From Echinicola strongylocentroti (GTDB lineage Bacteria; Bacteroidota; Bacteroidia; Cytophagales; Cyclobacteriaceae): 64,000 nucleotides of DNA. The stretch is from NCBI RefSeq assembly GCF_003260975.1, contig NZ_CP030041.1:2837001-2901000 (forward strand), given 5' to 3'. How positions within the stretch are numbered: the first letter of the stretch is position 1; every line of letters starts with the position of its first letter. Under the pieces are notes generated by a model. It saw nothing but the letters and a program-made list of their open reading frames with translations, did not search any database and was not told the origin of the DNA. This document shows positions 36,207 through 45,564 of this stretch, one piece after another. The position numbers were made by a program, and so were the translations under genes.

Positions 36207-38594
36207 ATGAAACGTATGTTGTTGACAGCAGCAATGCTGCTGGTCGGAGTTTGTGCAATCGCGCAAAACCAACTCACCGGAAAGGTCATAGATGCCACCA
36301 CCGGAGAACCATTAATCGGTGCCAACGTGCTCCTTGAAGGCACAGGCAGAGGAAGTACTGCAGATCTCAATGGAGCCTTTGCCATCAAAAACATCCCAGA
36401 TGGCCAGTACCAACTGAAGGTCTCCTTTGTTGGCTATGAGGCAGAGGTGAAAGCGTTGGAAATCCCATCTCCTGAGCTTGAGATCAAGCTGAAGGAAAAT
36501 TCACTGTTGACAGAAGAGTTTATCGTTTCGGCCACAAGGGCTTCCGAAACTACTCCTACGACGTTCTCCACCGTCACCAAGGAAGACCTTGCCAAAAACA
36601 ACCTCGGTCAGGACATGCCCATGTTGCTGAACTACACGCCATCCGTAGTAACCAATTCGGATGCTGGAGCAGGCATCGGCTATACAGGCCTGCGCATCAG
36701 AGGGTCTGACCAGACGAGGATCAATGTCACGGTAAATGGAATCCCTATGAATGATGCCGAGTCCCATGGCGTCTTCTGGGTAAATATGCCTGACTTTGCC
36801 AGCTCGGTGGACAATATCCAGATCCAACGTGGTGTAGGAACATCCACCAATGGTGCGGCGACTTTTGGCGCCAGCATGAACATCCAGACGGATACCAAAA
36901 AGGAAGAAGCGTATGGCGAGGTAGCCACCTCGTTCGGTTCTTTTAACTCCCAAAAATACACCGTCCAAGCTGGTTCAGGCCTCCTGAATGACCGCTGGGC
37001 CGTGGATGCCCGCCTCTCCCAGATCAAATCCGACGGGTATGTGGACAGGGCTACGTCCGACCTAAAATCCTATTTCCTCTCTGGAGGGTATTACGGGGAT
37101 GACCACGTCTTCAAAGTCAATGTATTTTCTGGCAAAGAAAAAACCTACCAGGCTTGGTATGGCCTTCCCGAAGACAAACTGGAAACCGACCGGACATTTA
37201 ATTACTACACCTACGACAACGAAACCGATAATTACCAGCAAGACCATTACCAGTTTATCTATACGGGGAAGTACGGTCAAAACTGGAAGACACACGCGGC
37301 CTTGCATTATACGTATGGTCGAGGATACTATGAACAATACCGCGAGGAGGATGACTTTGCGAGCTACGGCCTAGCCCCAGTGGTGATCGGTGATGAGACC
37401 ATCGAGAGTACCGACATTATCAGAAGAAGATGGCTGGACAATGACTTCTTTGGAGGAGTATTTTCGGTGAATTATGTGTCTGACGATGGCCGCTGGGACC
37501 TGATCTTGGGTGGTGGTGCCAACCGTTATGATGGGGACCACTTTGGCGAGATCATCTGGGCCCGGGTCGCTGGCGACACCGATATCCGCGATCGCTATTA
37601 TGACAATAATGCGGTAAAAGACGACCGTAACATCTATGCCAAAGCCACTTACGAAGTCGCAGATCGGTTGTACTTGTTTGGTGACGTGCAGTTTAGGCAG
37701 ATTGATTACCGCTTTGAGGGCGTCAATGACGACCAGCGAGTAGTAGACGGTGCGCAGCATTACAATTTCTTCAATCCAAAATTTGGCATCAGCTACGAAA
37801 GTGGAAAAGGCGAAACCTGGTATGCCTCCTATGCAGTGGCTAATCGGGAACCGGTCAGAAGTGACTTTACGGATAATCCCATCACGGAAATCCCACGTCC
37901 AGAACGGCTCCATAATATAGAAGCAGGTATCAGGGCACAAAAAGGCAACGTTAGCTATAATGCCAATTTCTACTATATGGGCTATAAGGATCAGCTGATC
38001 CTAACTGGGCAGATCAATGATGTCGGTGCTTACATTCGGGAAAATGTGGATAATTCCTATCGCGCGGGGATCGAACTGGATGGAGCCGTGAAGCTATCCC
38101 CCAAGTGGACCCTTGGCGGAAACATCGCCTTCAGCCGCAATAAGATCGATGCCTTTACAGAGTATGTGGATGATTACTCCAGCGAAGTATTCCAGCAGGA
38201 GGAATTTACGTATGAAGATACGGACATCGCCTTTTCCCCAAATATCGTAGGTTCGGCCATGGTGGATTTTCATCCAATCAAAAACATGGAGATCAGCTGG
38301 ATGGCCAAGTATGTGGATGACCAGTACCTGGACAATACGCAGAATGATGGCAGGAAGCTGGATGCCTTCTTTACCAATGACATCCGATTTGCTTACACAC
38401 TTCGGCCAAGGTTCTTAAAGGCATTGGAGTTTAATGTGAAAGTGAACAATGTCTTTGATGTCATGTATGAACCCAACGGGTACACCTTTAGCTATTTTGT
38501 TCCCGGTGATGCAAACAGGGAGCTGGTAACCGAAAATTATTACTACCCTATGGCCGGAACCAATTTTATGGCGGGAGTAAACGTGAAATTTTAA
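36207..38594 (+). CDS. TonB-dependent receptor, probable thiamin transporter
   Basis: A 795-residue outer-membrane receptor with signal peptide ending CAIAQ, a carboxypeptidase-D-like domain (LTGKVIDATTGEPLIGANVLL), a plug (VSATRASETTPTTFSTVTKE, GLRIRGSDQTRINVTVNGIP, IQIQRGVGTSTNGAATFGAS) and a barrel ending in an aromatic residue (MAGVNVKF). It is not of the SusC type and has no SusD partner. A TPP riboswitch in its leader implies that the imported ligand is thiamin or a precursor. Inner-membrane PnuT-type or thiamin kinase genes, often linked in Bacteroidota, are not next to it here. Confidence 0.93.
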   Translation: MKRMLLTAAMLLVGVCAIAQNQLTGKVIDATTGEPLIGANVLLEGTGRGSTADLNGAFAIKNIPDGQYQLKVSFVGYEAEVKALEIPSPELEIKLKENSLLTEEFIVSATRASETTPTTFSTVTKEDLAKNNLGQDMPMLLNYTPSVVTNSDAGAGIGYTGLRIRGSDQTRINVTVNGIPMNDAESHGVFWVNMPDFASSVDNIQIQRGVGTSTNGAATFGASMNIQTDTKKEEAYGEVATSFGSFNSQKYTVQAGSGLLNDRWAVDARLSQIKSDGYVDRATSDLKSYFLSGGYYGDDHVFKVNVFSGKEKTYQAWYGLPEDKLETDRTFNYYTYDNETDNYQQDHYQFIYTGKYGQNWKTHAALHYTYGRGYYEQYREEDDFASYGLAPVVIGDETIESTDIIRRRWLDNDFFGGVFSVNYVSDDGRWDLILGGGANRYDGDHFGEIIWARVAGDTDIRDRYYDNNAVKDDRNIYAKATYEVADRLYLFGDVQFRQIDYRFEGVNDDQRVVDGAQHYNFFNPKFGISYESGKGETWYASYAVANREPVRSDFTDNPITEIPRPERLHNIEAGIRAQKGNVSYNANFYYMGYKDQLILTGQINDVGAYIRENVDNSYRAGIELDGAVKLSPKWTLGGNIAFSRNKIDAFTEYVDDYSSEVFQQEEFTYEDTDIAFSPNIVGSAMVDFHPIKNMEISWMAKYVDDQYLDNTQNDGRKLDAFFTNDIRFAYTLRPRFLKALEFNVKVNNVFDVMYEPNGYTFSYFVPGDANRELVTENYYYPMAGTNFMAGVNVKF

Positions 38595-38604
38595 GCCTAA
38601 GTTA

Positions 38605-38682
38605 ATGGCACGCAGATGAATACTTGTGGATCAGATAGTCGCGGATTATATCCAGCGTAAATCCGTGTTATCTGCGTGCCAT
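38605..38682. terminator. Long inverted repeat between convergent genes
   Basis: Perfect 13-bp arms ATGGCACGCAGAT (38605-38617) and ATCTGCGTGCCAT (38670-38682), with a partly self-complementary middle (CGCGGATTATA ... TAAATCCGTG), followed by CACTTTTTTAT. It separates the TonB receptor from acr3, which ends at 38690, and could end transcription from both sides. It belongs to the common Bacteroidota class of intergenic CGCAGAT-type palindromes. Confidence 0.6.
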
Positions 38683-38689
38683 CACTTTT

Positions 38690-39733
38690 TTATGTAAATG
38701 AGAAATACTTTTTACGTAACCAGAAAGCCACTCTAACCAGCAGGATCAATGCCGGCACCTCTATCAAAGGACCAATAACCCCTGCAAATGCCTGGCCTGA
38801 GTTCAAGCCAAAAACAGCTATCGCCACAGCTATCGCCAGCTCAAAGTTATTTCCCGCAGCCGTAAAGGCCACCGCAGCGGTTTTGTCATACGTGGCACCC
38901 ATGGCTTTGGTGATAAAAAAGCCAATGATAAACATCACCGTAAAATAAATCATCAACGGAATAGCAATGATCACCACATCACCAGGGATTTCCATGATCA
39001 GCTCCCCTTTTAGCGAAAACATGACGACGATCGTAAATAGCAATGCTACCAGCGTCATAGGAGAGATGGCAGGAATAAACGTGTTAGTGTACCAGTCTTC
39101 ACCTTTTGTCCGGATCAGAAAATACCGGCTCAATATCCCCATTAAGAACGGAATCCCCAGATAAATGGCCACACTTTCGGCTATGGTCTGAATGGAAATG
39201 TCCACCAAGACACCATCAAACCCGAAATAAGGAGGAAGTACAGTGATAAATATCCAAGCATAAAAGCTGTAAAAGAAAACTTGGAAAATACTGTTCAGCG
39301 CCACCAATCCAGCACCGTACTCGCTACTTCCCTCTGCCAGGTCGTTCCAGACCAAAACCATGGCAATACACCGCGCCAAGCCTATCAGGATCAACCCTAC
39401 CATATATTCTGGATAATCCCGCAAAAACAGGATAGCCAATACGAACATCAATACTGGCCCTATCACCCAGTTGAGCAGTAATGATATGGATAGGATTTTG
39501 GTGTTTTTGAAGACTTTGGGCAATAATGAATAATTCACTTTTGCCAATGGGGGATACATCATCAGGATCAGCCCAATAGCAATGGGGATATTCGTGCTGC
39601 CATGACTTAGGGACTCTACTTTGATAGGTATGGCAGGAAAATAGTATCCTAGACCAACCCCCACCGCCATGGCCACAAATATCCACAGGGTGAGGTTTTT
39701 GTCAAGAAAACTTAATTTTTTACTCGCTGTCAT
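38690..39733 (-). CDS. arsB/acr3: Arsenite efflux transporter Acr3
   Basis: A 347-residue membrane protein with about ten transmembrane helices of the Acr3 (BART superfamily) group, which exports arsenite using the proton-motive force. The Cys considered essential lies in [38 protein letters not shown] and [19 protein letters not shown] are other conserved helices. It overlaps the arsC-like gene by 4 bp and ends the operon. Confidence 0.95.
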   Translation of the reverse strand: MTASKKLSFLDKNLTLWIFVAMAVGVGLGYYFPAIPIKVESLSHGSTNIPIAIGLILMMYPPLAKVNYSLLPKVFKNTKILSISLLLNWVIGPVLMFVLAILFLRDYPEYMVGLILIGLARCIAMVLVWNDLAEGSSEYGAGLVALNSIFQVFFYSFYAWIFITVLPPYFGFDGVLVDISIQTIAESVAIYLGIPFLMGILSRYFLIRTKGEDWYTNTFIPAISPMTLVALLFTIVVMFSLKGELIMEIPGDVVIIAIPLMIYFTVMFIIGFFITKAMGATYDKTAAVAFTAAGNNFELAIAVAIAVFGLNSGQAFAGVIGPLIEVPALILLVRVAFWLRKKYFSFT

Positions 39734-40362
39734 GATGGTTTGTTGATTTTCGAAAATACATAGTACATTTCTGAAGCGATCTGATGGCTTCTTTCCAAGT
39801 ACTTTTCTGACTGTTGCGGTGTGCCATCAAAAGCTTTGGGGTCATCATAGGTAACGGGGATCCGTTGCTCAGCGCCAGCAATAAAAGGGCAACCCTCGTC
39901 CGCTTGGGAGCAGGTCATTATCGCTGCAAAACCTGAATCGGGATTAAACCCATCATCCCATTTTTTGGAAAACCCAATCACCGGATGTGCATTGCTTGCG
40001 TATTTTATACTGTAAACAGGATTTTTCCCTTCTTCTTGGAGCTTTACTACATTAAATCCCTGATGGGACAACGTCTCAGCAACCTTGGGAAATAAGGCTG
40101 TCGCCTCCGTACCTCCAGAGAAACTTCTCACCTGACCTATCCCCCAGTAATAGGCCATGCACTGTGCCCACACTTGGGCCAAATGGCTCCTTCTGGAATT
40201 ATGGGTGCATATAAAATTCAGTAGGACAGGTTCGTTTCGGTCTACCTTGGCCTGAAGATAATCTACCAATGGCTGTAGCGTCAACTTACGGTCATCTGAA
40301 ATTTGGTCGCTGCTTACCGCATCTATAGTGGCTGACAAGTTATTAAATAGCGTTTTTTCCAT
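39730..40362 (-). CDS. ArsC-type (low-MW phosphatase fold) arsenate reductase-like protein
   Basis: A 210-residue protein of the low-molecular-weight tyrosine-phosphatase fold. The catalytic loop is CTHNSRRS (C-x5-R) after VLLNFI. A second Cys pair lies in [11 protein letters not shown], where thioredoxin-coupled arsenate reductases keep their shuttle cysteines. The N-terminal ~45 residues are an extra helical extension. It probably reduces arsenate to arsenite for export by Acr3, with which it overlaps by 4 bp. A phosphatase role is the alternative, but the operon context favours arsenic. Confidence 0.88.
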   Translation of the reverse strand: MEKTLFNNLSATIDAVSSDQISDDRKLTLQPLVDYLQAKVDRNEPVLLNFICTHNSRRSHLAQVWAQCMAYYWGIGQVRSFSGGTEATALFPKVAETLSHQGFNVVKLQEEGKNPVYSIKYASNAHPVIGFSKKWDDGFNPDSGFAAIMTCSQADEGCPFIAGAEQRIPVTYDDPKAFDGTPQQSEKYLERSHQIASEMYYVFSKINKPS

Positions 40363-40380
40363 GATCTTAGTTATTGGATA

Positions 40381-40845
40381 TTAACAACAGTTTCCACCAG
40401 GAGTACACGCTCCAAACTGGCTTGAAGAAACTTCCACCTTTGGTTTTTCAGCAGGAATTCCGCACTGATCTTTGGCCAGGCAGTCAGTTTCCTTGGTAGT
40501 CAAGATAAAATTGGTACCGTCAAAGTCCAGTCCGAATTTTCCGATTGTTTCTCCTTGGTACTCTACTTCTATTTCCGCATCTGGAAGTCCTAGGGTTTTC
40601 TCAGAGAGTTCAATAATATGCACTAACTTTTCGGGGTGCAGTCGATGGTCGTAATCATCCGCATTCCAAAGTTGGAAATTAACAACCTCCTCATTTCGGA
40701 CAGTGCCGCCACAATCGATAAAGTGTTTGGTGACTTTCCCTACCTCGGTGACGTGAAAATGGCCCGGAACCAAACTCCCGTCTGGAAGTTGAAAGCCTAT
40801 TCTCTCCAAACTGTTCAATGCTGATTTTACTTCTGATAGTCTCAT
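40381..40845 (-). CDS. DUF6428 family arsenic-operon protein
   Basis: A 154-residue soluble protein that matches the arsenic-operon-associated DUF6428 family: LPDGSLVPGHFHVTEVGKVTKHFIDCGG at the N-terminus and LHPEKLVHIIELSEKTLGLPDAEIEVEYQ in the middle. The C-terminal tail ends in a Cys-rich GACTPGGNCC that could bind thiophilic metalloids. Its function has not been established as far as I know; its position between arsR and the arsC-like gene suggests arsenic handling. An ArsR-type operator-like sequence lies 15 bp upstream of its start. Confidence 0.82.
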   Translation of the reverse strand: MRLSEVKSALNSLERIGFQLPDGSLVPGHFHVTEVGKVTKHFIDCGGTVRNEEVVNFQLWNADDYDHRLHPEKLVHIIELSEKTLGLPDAEIEVEYQGETIGKFGLDFDGTNFILTTKETDCLAKDQCGIPAEKPKVEVSSSQFGACTPGGNCC

Positions 40846-40859
40846 AGATTCATTAGTTT

Positions 40860-40877
40860 ATTGCGATATTACGATAA
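40860..40877. promoter_or_regulatory. ArsR-type operator upstream of the DUF6428 gene
   Basis: ATTGCGATATTACGATAA, 17 of 18 bases identical to the sequence at 41240-41257 before arsR. The core ATYGYAATATTRCRAT is a partial palindrome. Two copies, each in front of a gene of the same operon, suggest binding by the ArsR protein. Confidence 0.65.
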
Positions 40878-40894
40878 AACAAGGTAATTTTTTT

Positions 40895-41224
40895 TTAACA
40901 ACAATCCAAACTAGTAATATCTTGATCCATAAAAGGCATCATAACCTCCTTCATCTTGAGCCAGTTTTCCTTATGGATACAATAGCAGACACTTGTTCCT
41001 TCCACACTTCCTTTGATCAAGCCAAGGTGTTTGAGTTCTTTGAGGTGTTGCGAGATCGTGGCCTGTGCCAAGCCTATCTCAAGCACCAAGTCGCCACAAA
41101 CACAGGTATTGATTTTGAACAAATGCTGGAGAATGGCTACCCTAGCTGGATGCCCAAATACTTTAGCATAAGCAGCAATGGCATTTTGCTCGGATGAAAA
41201 GATGTCTGTTTTAGCTAGTCCCAT
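40895..41224 (-). CDS. arsR: ArsR/SmtB family metalloid-responsive repressor
   Basis: A 109-residue winged-helix repressor. The segment FKINTCVCGDLVLEIGLAQATISQHLKELKHLGLIKGSVEGTSVCYCI has the recognition helix QATISQHLKEL and the CVC pair in the alpha3 position that binds As(III)/Sb(III) in the classical ArsR type. It should repress the operon and release DNA on binding arsenite. An extra C-terminal CC ends the protein. It precedes DUF6428, the arsC-like gene and acr3. Confidence 0.94.
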   Translation of the reverse strand: MGLAKTDIFSSEQNAIAAYAKVFGHPARVAILQHLFKINTCVCGDLVLEIGLAQATISQHLKELKHLGLIKGSVEGTSVCYCIHKENWLKMKEVMMPFMDQDITSLDCC

Positions 41225-41239
41225 TTTGTCAATTGTTAT

Positions 41240-41257
41240 ATTGCAATATTACGATAA
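41240..41257. promoter_or_regulatory. ArsR-type operator upstream of arsR
   Basis: ATTGCAATATTACGATAA, 16 bp before the arsR start, matching 40860-40877 at 17 of 18 positions. Placed to overlap the arsR promoter, it fits autoregulation. Confidence 0.65.
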
Positions 41258-41355
41258 ATAAATTTTACATCCAAGTTTTTTTAAACCCGGTTTGTTCATT
41301 AGCAACCTCTAGGCGATGGAGATTTACCATCTCTCTCTACCGTTGATAGGCACTA

Positions 41356-42120
41356 TCAAATTTCCAAAAACTCCCTTACCATTGCCAGCGTAGTCGCTTC
41401 TTGCTCAAACATCCCCATGTGACCGGCATCGGGAAGTTCGTGGTAGGCATCCACATAGACCTGATGTTTTCTGCTGTCGTCTATTTTTACTGCACCGTCA
41501 AGCACTCCGGCAATCATCAGCTTTTTGCCACTAAAATCACGGAGCACATCCATCCTGTCTTTCCTGTCCCGCATAGCTTTGGTAAAGGACACCAATCCTT
41601 CATTGGTGGTTCTGCGGGCGATTTGGACAACTTCCTGGATGGTGCCTTTCATGGATTCGCGGTGTGCTGCTGTAAACAGCGGAGGAACAAAGGAGTCGAC
41701 AAAAACCTTAACGCCATGCTTCTTTACAAAGGTAAGGGTACGGTTTCGGACCCCGATTTTTTCCTCATCATCTGCAAAGGCCGTAGAATGAAAAAGCCCC
41801 AGGCCTCCAAGCTCATCACCCATCAATTCTGCCATGGCCAAGGCCACATATCCGCCAAGGGAATGTCCAATGACCACTGGCTTTTCCAATGCTAAATCAT
41901 GGATCCAGTCTTGTAGCATTTGTGCAGCCTGCTCCATAGAGATCGTTTCTTCATACCAACGGGAATCCCCAAAACCGGGCAGATCAGGACACAGTACCCG
42001 GTATTCACCGGAAAAAGCCTCGATAAATTTTCCCCACATCTCCTTGGTCTCACAGAAACCATGGATAAAAATCACGGGCTTTCCATGCCCTTGGTCGGTG
42101 TATTCGATGGTAGCGGTCAT
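41356..42120 (-). CDS. Alpha/beta hydrolase
   Basis: A 254-residue alpha/beta-fold hydrolase. The oxyanion region is PVIFIHGFCETKEMW, the nucleophile elbow VVIGHSLGGYVALAMAEL, the acid region is AGVLDGAVKID, and the catalytic His is in LPDAGHMGMFEQ. This makes it an esterase/lipase-like or MhpC-like enzyme; the substrate is not predictable. The start was set at MTATIEYTDQG (42120), where the fold begins, rather than the upstream hydrophobic frame. It is transcribed alone. Confidence 0.88.
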   Translation of the reverse strand: MTATIEYTDQGHGKPVIFIHGFCETKEMWGKFIEAFSGEYRVLCPDLPGFGDSRWYEETISMEQAAQMLQDWIHDLALEKPVVIGHSLGGYVALAMAELMGDELGGLGLFHSTAFADDEEKIGVRNRTLTFVKKHGVKVFVDSFVPPLFTAAHRESMKGTIQEVVQIARRTTNEGLVSFTKAMRDRKDRMDVLRDFSGKKLMIAGVLDGAVKIDDSRKHQVYVDAYHELPDAGHMGMFEQEATTLAMVREFLEI

Positions 42121-42699
42121 AAAAATGAAGTTAAGGATAAAGTAGGTAACTGCCAATTGAGAACCTAGGTTCTACAGATCTGAGTTGGATTATACAACTG
42201 GCATCAATGCCTCACTGCGAACGCAGCGATAGCGGACTGGAGGAATCTTTCTTTTTGGGTCGAGGTGGCTTCTCCATGCTCTCTACCTGGCGGCAGACAG
42301 CGATTTCTATAGTCAAAGGAAGGCTTATCTGGCTGAGCAAATTATAGCCGTCAATGCTTTCTTTCCCGAACACTAGATATGATATAAGACTATTCTATTG
42401 ATATGAAAAATTTAATTTTACTATACGCTTTTTACCGGTAAGTTTTATTTCTCACAGAACGCACAGGATACCCGGAATGAAATATGGCTTTTCTGGGATT
42501 TTGGTGGTTTCTGTGAGAACCTGTTTACAATCTCTGTGATTACTGGTGGCATTAAGAAATTTGAGTATGAGTAATCGTGCCAGTGACCAAATGCTATAAC
42601 GACTGTAGTCTGTCGCCCCTCTTCCGTGACCGATTATCCACCATAAATGACTGGTCAGATTACTTTATAAGCATAAAACTGGATAATGAAAAAATTCAA
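42121..42699. other. Intergenic region with an inverted repeat
   Basis: No gene seen. A perfect 11-bp inverted repeat, TTCTCACAGAA (42449-42459) and TTCTGTGAGAA (42509-42519), lies in the middle and resembles the palindromic intergenic repeats common in Bacteroidota. Several open frames here run antisense into dxs and have no gene-like features. Confidence 0.45.
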
Positions 42700-44616
42700 T
42701 CAATGATTGGCAGAAATGGCCTCGGTCATTTTTTTCACCGCTGCTACAATTCCCTCCGAATCCATACCACATTCCTTATGCAGTTCCAGTTGAGTGCCGT
42801 GTTCGACCACCTCATCTGGAATTCCCAGTCGCTTGACTTGTGCTTGATAGTCATTGTCCATCATCCATTCCAGTACAGCACTACCAAAACCTCCCATGAG
42901 ACAACCGTCTTCCACGGTGATGACTTTCTTGAATTTGCCAAACACTTCATGCAGCATTTCTTCATCCAACGGCTTCACAAATCGCATGTCATAGTGAGCT
43001 GGGTCAAGTCCTTCCTTGGTCAGTTTATCACATGCTTCCACTGCATAATTTCCAATATGACCGATGGTAAGGATGGCTACATCTTCACCTTCTTTTACAA
43101 TGCGCCCTTGCCCTGTGGTGATTTCCCGCATAGGCTTCCTCCAGTCAGGCATCACACCTTGTCCACGTGGATAGCGGATCGAATACGGCCCTTCATAGAT
43201 CGATGCAGAATACATCATATTTCGAAGCTCTTCTTCGTTCATCGGCGCGGCCACTACCAAGTTGGGAACACACCTGAAAAAGGCCAAATCATATGCACCG
43301 TGATGTGTAGGGCCATCGGCACCGGCAAATCCTGCTCTGTCCAGACAAAAAACAACGGGCAAATTCTGCAAGCAGACATCATGTACCACTTGGTCATAGG
43401 CACGTTGCATAAAAGTGCTGTAGATATTGCAGAAGGGTTTCATGCCCTGCGTGGCGAGACCTGCTGAAAATGTCACGGCATGCTGCTCGGCGATGCCCAC
43501 ATCAAAAGCCCGGTCTGGCATGGCTTTCATCATGATGTTCATAGAAGAGCCAGAAGGCATGGCAGGGGTGACCCCCATGATGCTATCATTTTCCTCGGCT
43601 AGTTCTACGATGGTATGCCCAAAGACATCTTGGTATTTGGGAGGCTGAGGGGTATCGTATACTTTCTTGGCTATTTCTCCTGTGATCTTGTCAAATTTCC
43701 CGGGAGCATGCCATTTGGTTTGGTCTTTTTCGGCCAGGTCGTAGCCTTTCCCTTTTACCGTCAGGCAATGCAAAATCTTAGGGCCTGGGATTTTCTTGAG
43801 GTCATTCATCACTTCTACTAAGTGATTGACATCATGGCCGTCCACTGGACCAAAGTAGCGCAGGTTGAGCGATTCGAACAAATTGCTTTGGTGCAAAAGG
43901 GCTGACTTAACAGCTCCCTCTACTTTGGAAATGACTTCTTGGGCACTGGATCCGAATTTGCTGAACTTGCCCAAAATCCGCCATAAGTCATCCTTGAACC
44001 TATTATAGGTTTGCGAAGTGGTGATGTCTGTCAGGTAATCCCTGAGTGCTCCCACATTGGGATCGATAGACATACAATTGTCATTAAGGACAATGATCAT
44101 ATTGGTATCCGATACACCGGCGTGGTTCATGGCCTCAAAAGCCATTCCGCCTGTCATTGATCCATCGCCAATAACGGCCACGTGCTGCTTGAGCTCATCG
44201 CCTTTATATTTGGACGCCATGGCCATTCCCAAGGCTGCAGAAATGGATGTGCTTGAATGGCCCACCCCGAAGGCATCGTATTCGCTTTCCTTCCTCTTAG
44301 GAAAACCTGAAATCCCTTTGTAAAGTCTATTGGTATGGAAAGTTTCTCTTCTTCCGGTCAGGATCTTATGGCCATAAGCTTGGTGGCCCACATCCCAGAT
44401 AAGCTGGTCAGAAGGGGTATTGAGCACATAGTGCAATGCCACGGTCAGTTCCACAACACCCAGACTTGCCCCAAAATGACCTCCATACACGGAGACGCTG
44501 TCAATAATGTATTGACGCAACTCTTCACAAATCTGAACAAGCTGATCCTTTCTGAACTGCTTGAGGTCAGCAGGAGAGTTGATCTGGGCAAGTAATTTTC
44601 CTGGTTCTATTAACAT
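42700..44616 (-). CDS. dxs: 1-deoxy-D-xylulose-5-phosphate synthase
   Basis: A 638-residue thiamin-diphosphate enzyme that joins pyruvate and glyceraldehyde-3-phosphate at the first step of the MEP isoprenoid pathway. Recognisable are GHQAYGHKILTGRR, the ThDP/Mg site GDGSMTGGMAFEAMNHAG...NDNCMSIDPNVG, the catalytic Glu of DVGIAEQHAVTFSAG, and DRAGFAGADGPTHHGAYDLA. The C-terminal transketolase-like domain (RFVKPLDEEMLHEVF, TVEDGCLMGGFGSAVLEW) is complete. It is divergent from scpA. Confidence 0.98.
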   Translation of the reverse strand: MLIEPGKLLAQINSPADLKQFRKDQLVQICEELRQYIIDSVSVYGGHFGASLGVVELTVALHYVLNTPSDQLIWDVGHQAYGHKILTGRRETFHTNRLYKGISGFPKRKESEYDAFGVGHSSTSISAALGMAMASKYKGDELKQHVAVIGDGSMTGGMAFEAMNHAGVSDTNMIIVLNDNCMSIDPNVGALRDYLTDITTSQTYNRFKDDLWRILGKFSKFGSSAQEVISKVEGAVKSALLHQSNLFESLNLRYFGPVDGHDVNHLVEVMNDLKKIPGPKILHCLTVKGKGYDLAEKDQTKWHAPGKFDKITGEIAKKVYDTPQPPKYQDVFGHTIVELAEENDSIMGVTPAMPSGSSMNIMMKAMPDRAFDVGIAEQHAVTFSAGLATQGMKPFCNIYSTFMQRAYDQVVHDVCLQNLPVVFCLDRAGFAGADGPTHHGAYDLAFFRCVPNLVVAAPMNEEELRNMMYSASIYEGPYSIRYPRGQGVMPDWRKPMREITTGQGRIVKEGEDVAILTIGHIGNYAVEACDKLTKEGLDPAHYDMRFVKPLDEEMLHEVFGKFKKVITVEDGCLMGGFGSAVLEWMMDNDYQAQVKRLGIPDEVVEHGTQLELHKECGMDSEGIVAAVKKMTEAISANH

Positions 44617-44735
44617 TGCGGTCTATATCCCTTCTGTACTAATAACTGTGACGGTAAATGATTGTTTTAATATAGCCAAAATTTAGCCAAACTTCTTATC
44701 TGCAAGTTTTCTTGCTGATTTTGAACCGTCTCATA

Positions 44736-44764
44736 TTGAATTTTGTATTTATGTAATATCTTTG
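44736..44764 (+). promoter_or_regulatory. Promoter upstream of scpA
   Basis: TTG at 44736-44738 and TATCTTTG at 44757-44764 (perfect TAnnTTTG) are 18 bp apart, about 45 bp before the GTG start of scpA. Confidence 0.5.
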
Positions 44765-44809
44765 ATATTCAATCTGATCGCAAAATTAAGAGAAATTTAA
44801 TAGTATCCA

Positions 44810-45559
44810 GTGAGTTTCGAGATCAAATTACCGCTTTTTGAGGGGCCGTTCGATTTGCTTCTGTTCTTTATTGAGCGGGATGAGCTGGATATATATGATA
44901 TTCCCATTTCCAAAATCACCCATGATTTCCTGGATTACCTCAAACACCTGGAACAAATGGAAATCGAAGTGGCCAGTGAATTTATCCTCGTTGCGGCCAC
45001 ATTGATGAAAATCAAGTCCAAACTACTGATCCCCAGACCGGAGCTGGATGAAAATGGAGAGGAGATCGATCCCAGAGAGGAGCTCATCAGGCACCTGCTG
45101 GAGTATAAGAAGTACAAATCCGTCATCGGGGAGCTCACCGAGATGGAGGCTGCCCGAATGACCAAAGAAAAAAGGGGCAATATCGCTTCGGAGCTTAAAG
45201 AGCTCAGCAAGTCAGATGATGTAGAAAGTGAAATCCAAGACTTGGACCTGTACAAAATCCTCAAGGTTTTTCAACGGGTAATGGCTCGATACGCCGCCAG
45301 AACTGATGAGACTAAGCACACAGTGGTGCAATATCCCTACACCATTGATCAGCAAAAGAATTTTGTACTGGATAAGATCAGTTTCAAAAAAAGGATGCCT
45401 TTTACAGAGTTTATCGAGTACAAGCCGGACAAGATATTTGTAATCTACACTTTTTTGGCGATTTTGGAGCTCCTTCAGCTTTCCTTGGTTACGATCAAGC
45501 TGGGAGAGGGCTTTAACAATTTTTGGGTAGAAAAAATAGAGGAAATCCCAGCAGCGTAA
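44810..45559 (+). CDS. scpA: Segregation and condensation protein A
   Basis: A 249-residue kleisin subunit of the bacterial SMC condensin complex. The N-terminal FEIKLPLFEGPFDLLLFFIERDELDIYDIPISKITHDFL contacts the SMC neck, and AAT LMKIKSKLLIPRPE follows the conserved pattern; the C-terminal winged-helix segment (MPFTEFIEYKPDKIFVIYTFLAILELLQL) binds the SMC head. Translation starts at GTG 44810 since no ATG lies upstream in frame near the conserved domain. The next gene starts 5 bp after its stop. ScpB is not adjacent. Confidence 0.95.
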   Translation: MSFEIKLPLFEGPFDLLLFFIERDELDIYDIPISKITHDFLDYLKHLEQMEIEVASEFILVAATLMKIKSKLLIPRPELDENGEEIDPREELIRHLLEYKKYKSVIGELTEMEAARMTKEKRGNIASELKELSKSDDVESEIQDLDLYKILKVFQRVMARYAARTDETKHTVVQYPYTIDQQKNFVLDKISFKKRMPFTEFIEYKPDKIFVIYTFLAILELLQLSLVTIKLGEGFNNFWVEKIEEIPAA

Positions 45560-45564
45560 ATTTT

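Noticed and set aside
42577..43467. 296-codon open frame on the plus strand
   Set aside because: It is antisense to the well-supported dxs gene and its His/Cys/Phe-rich translation is a shadow of it.
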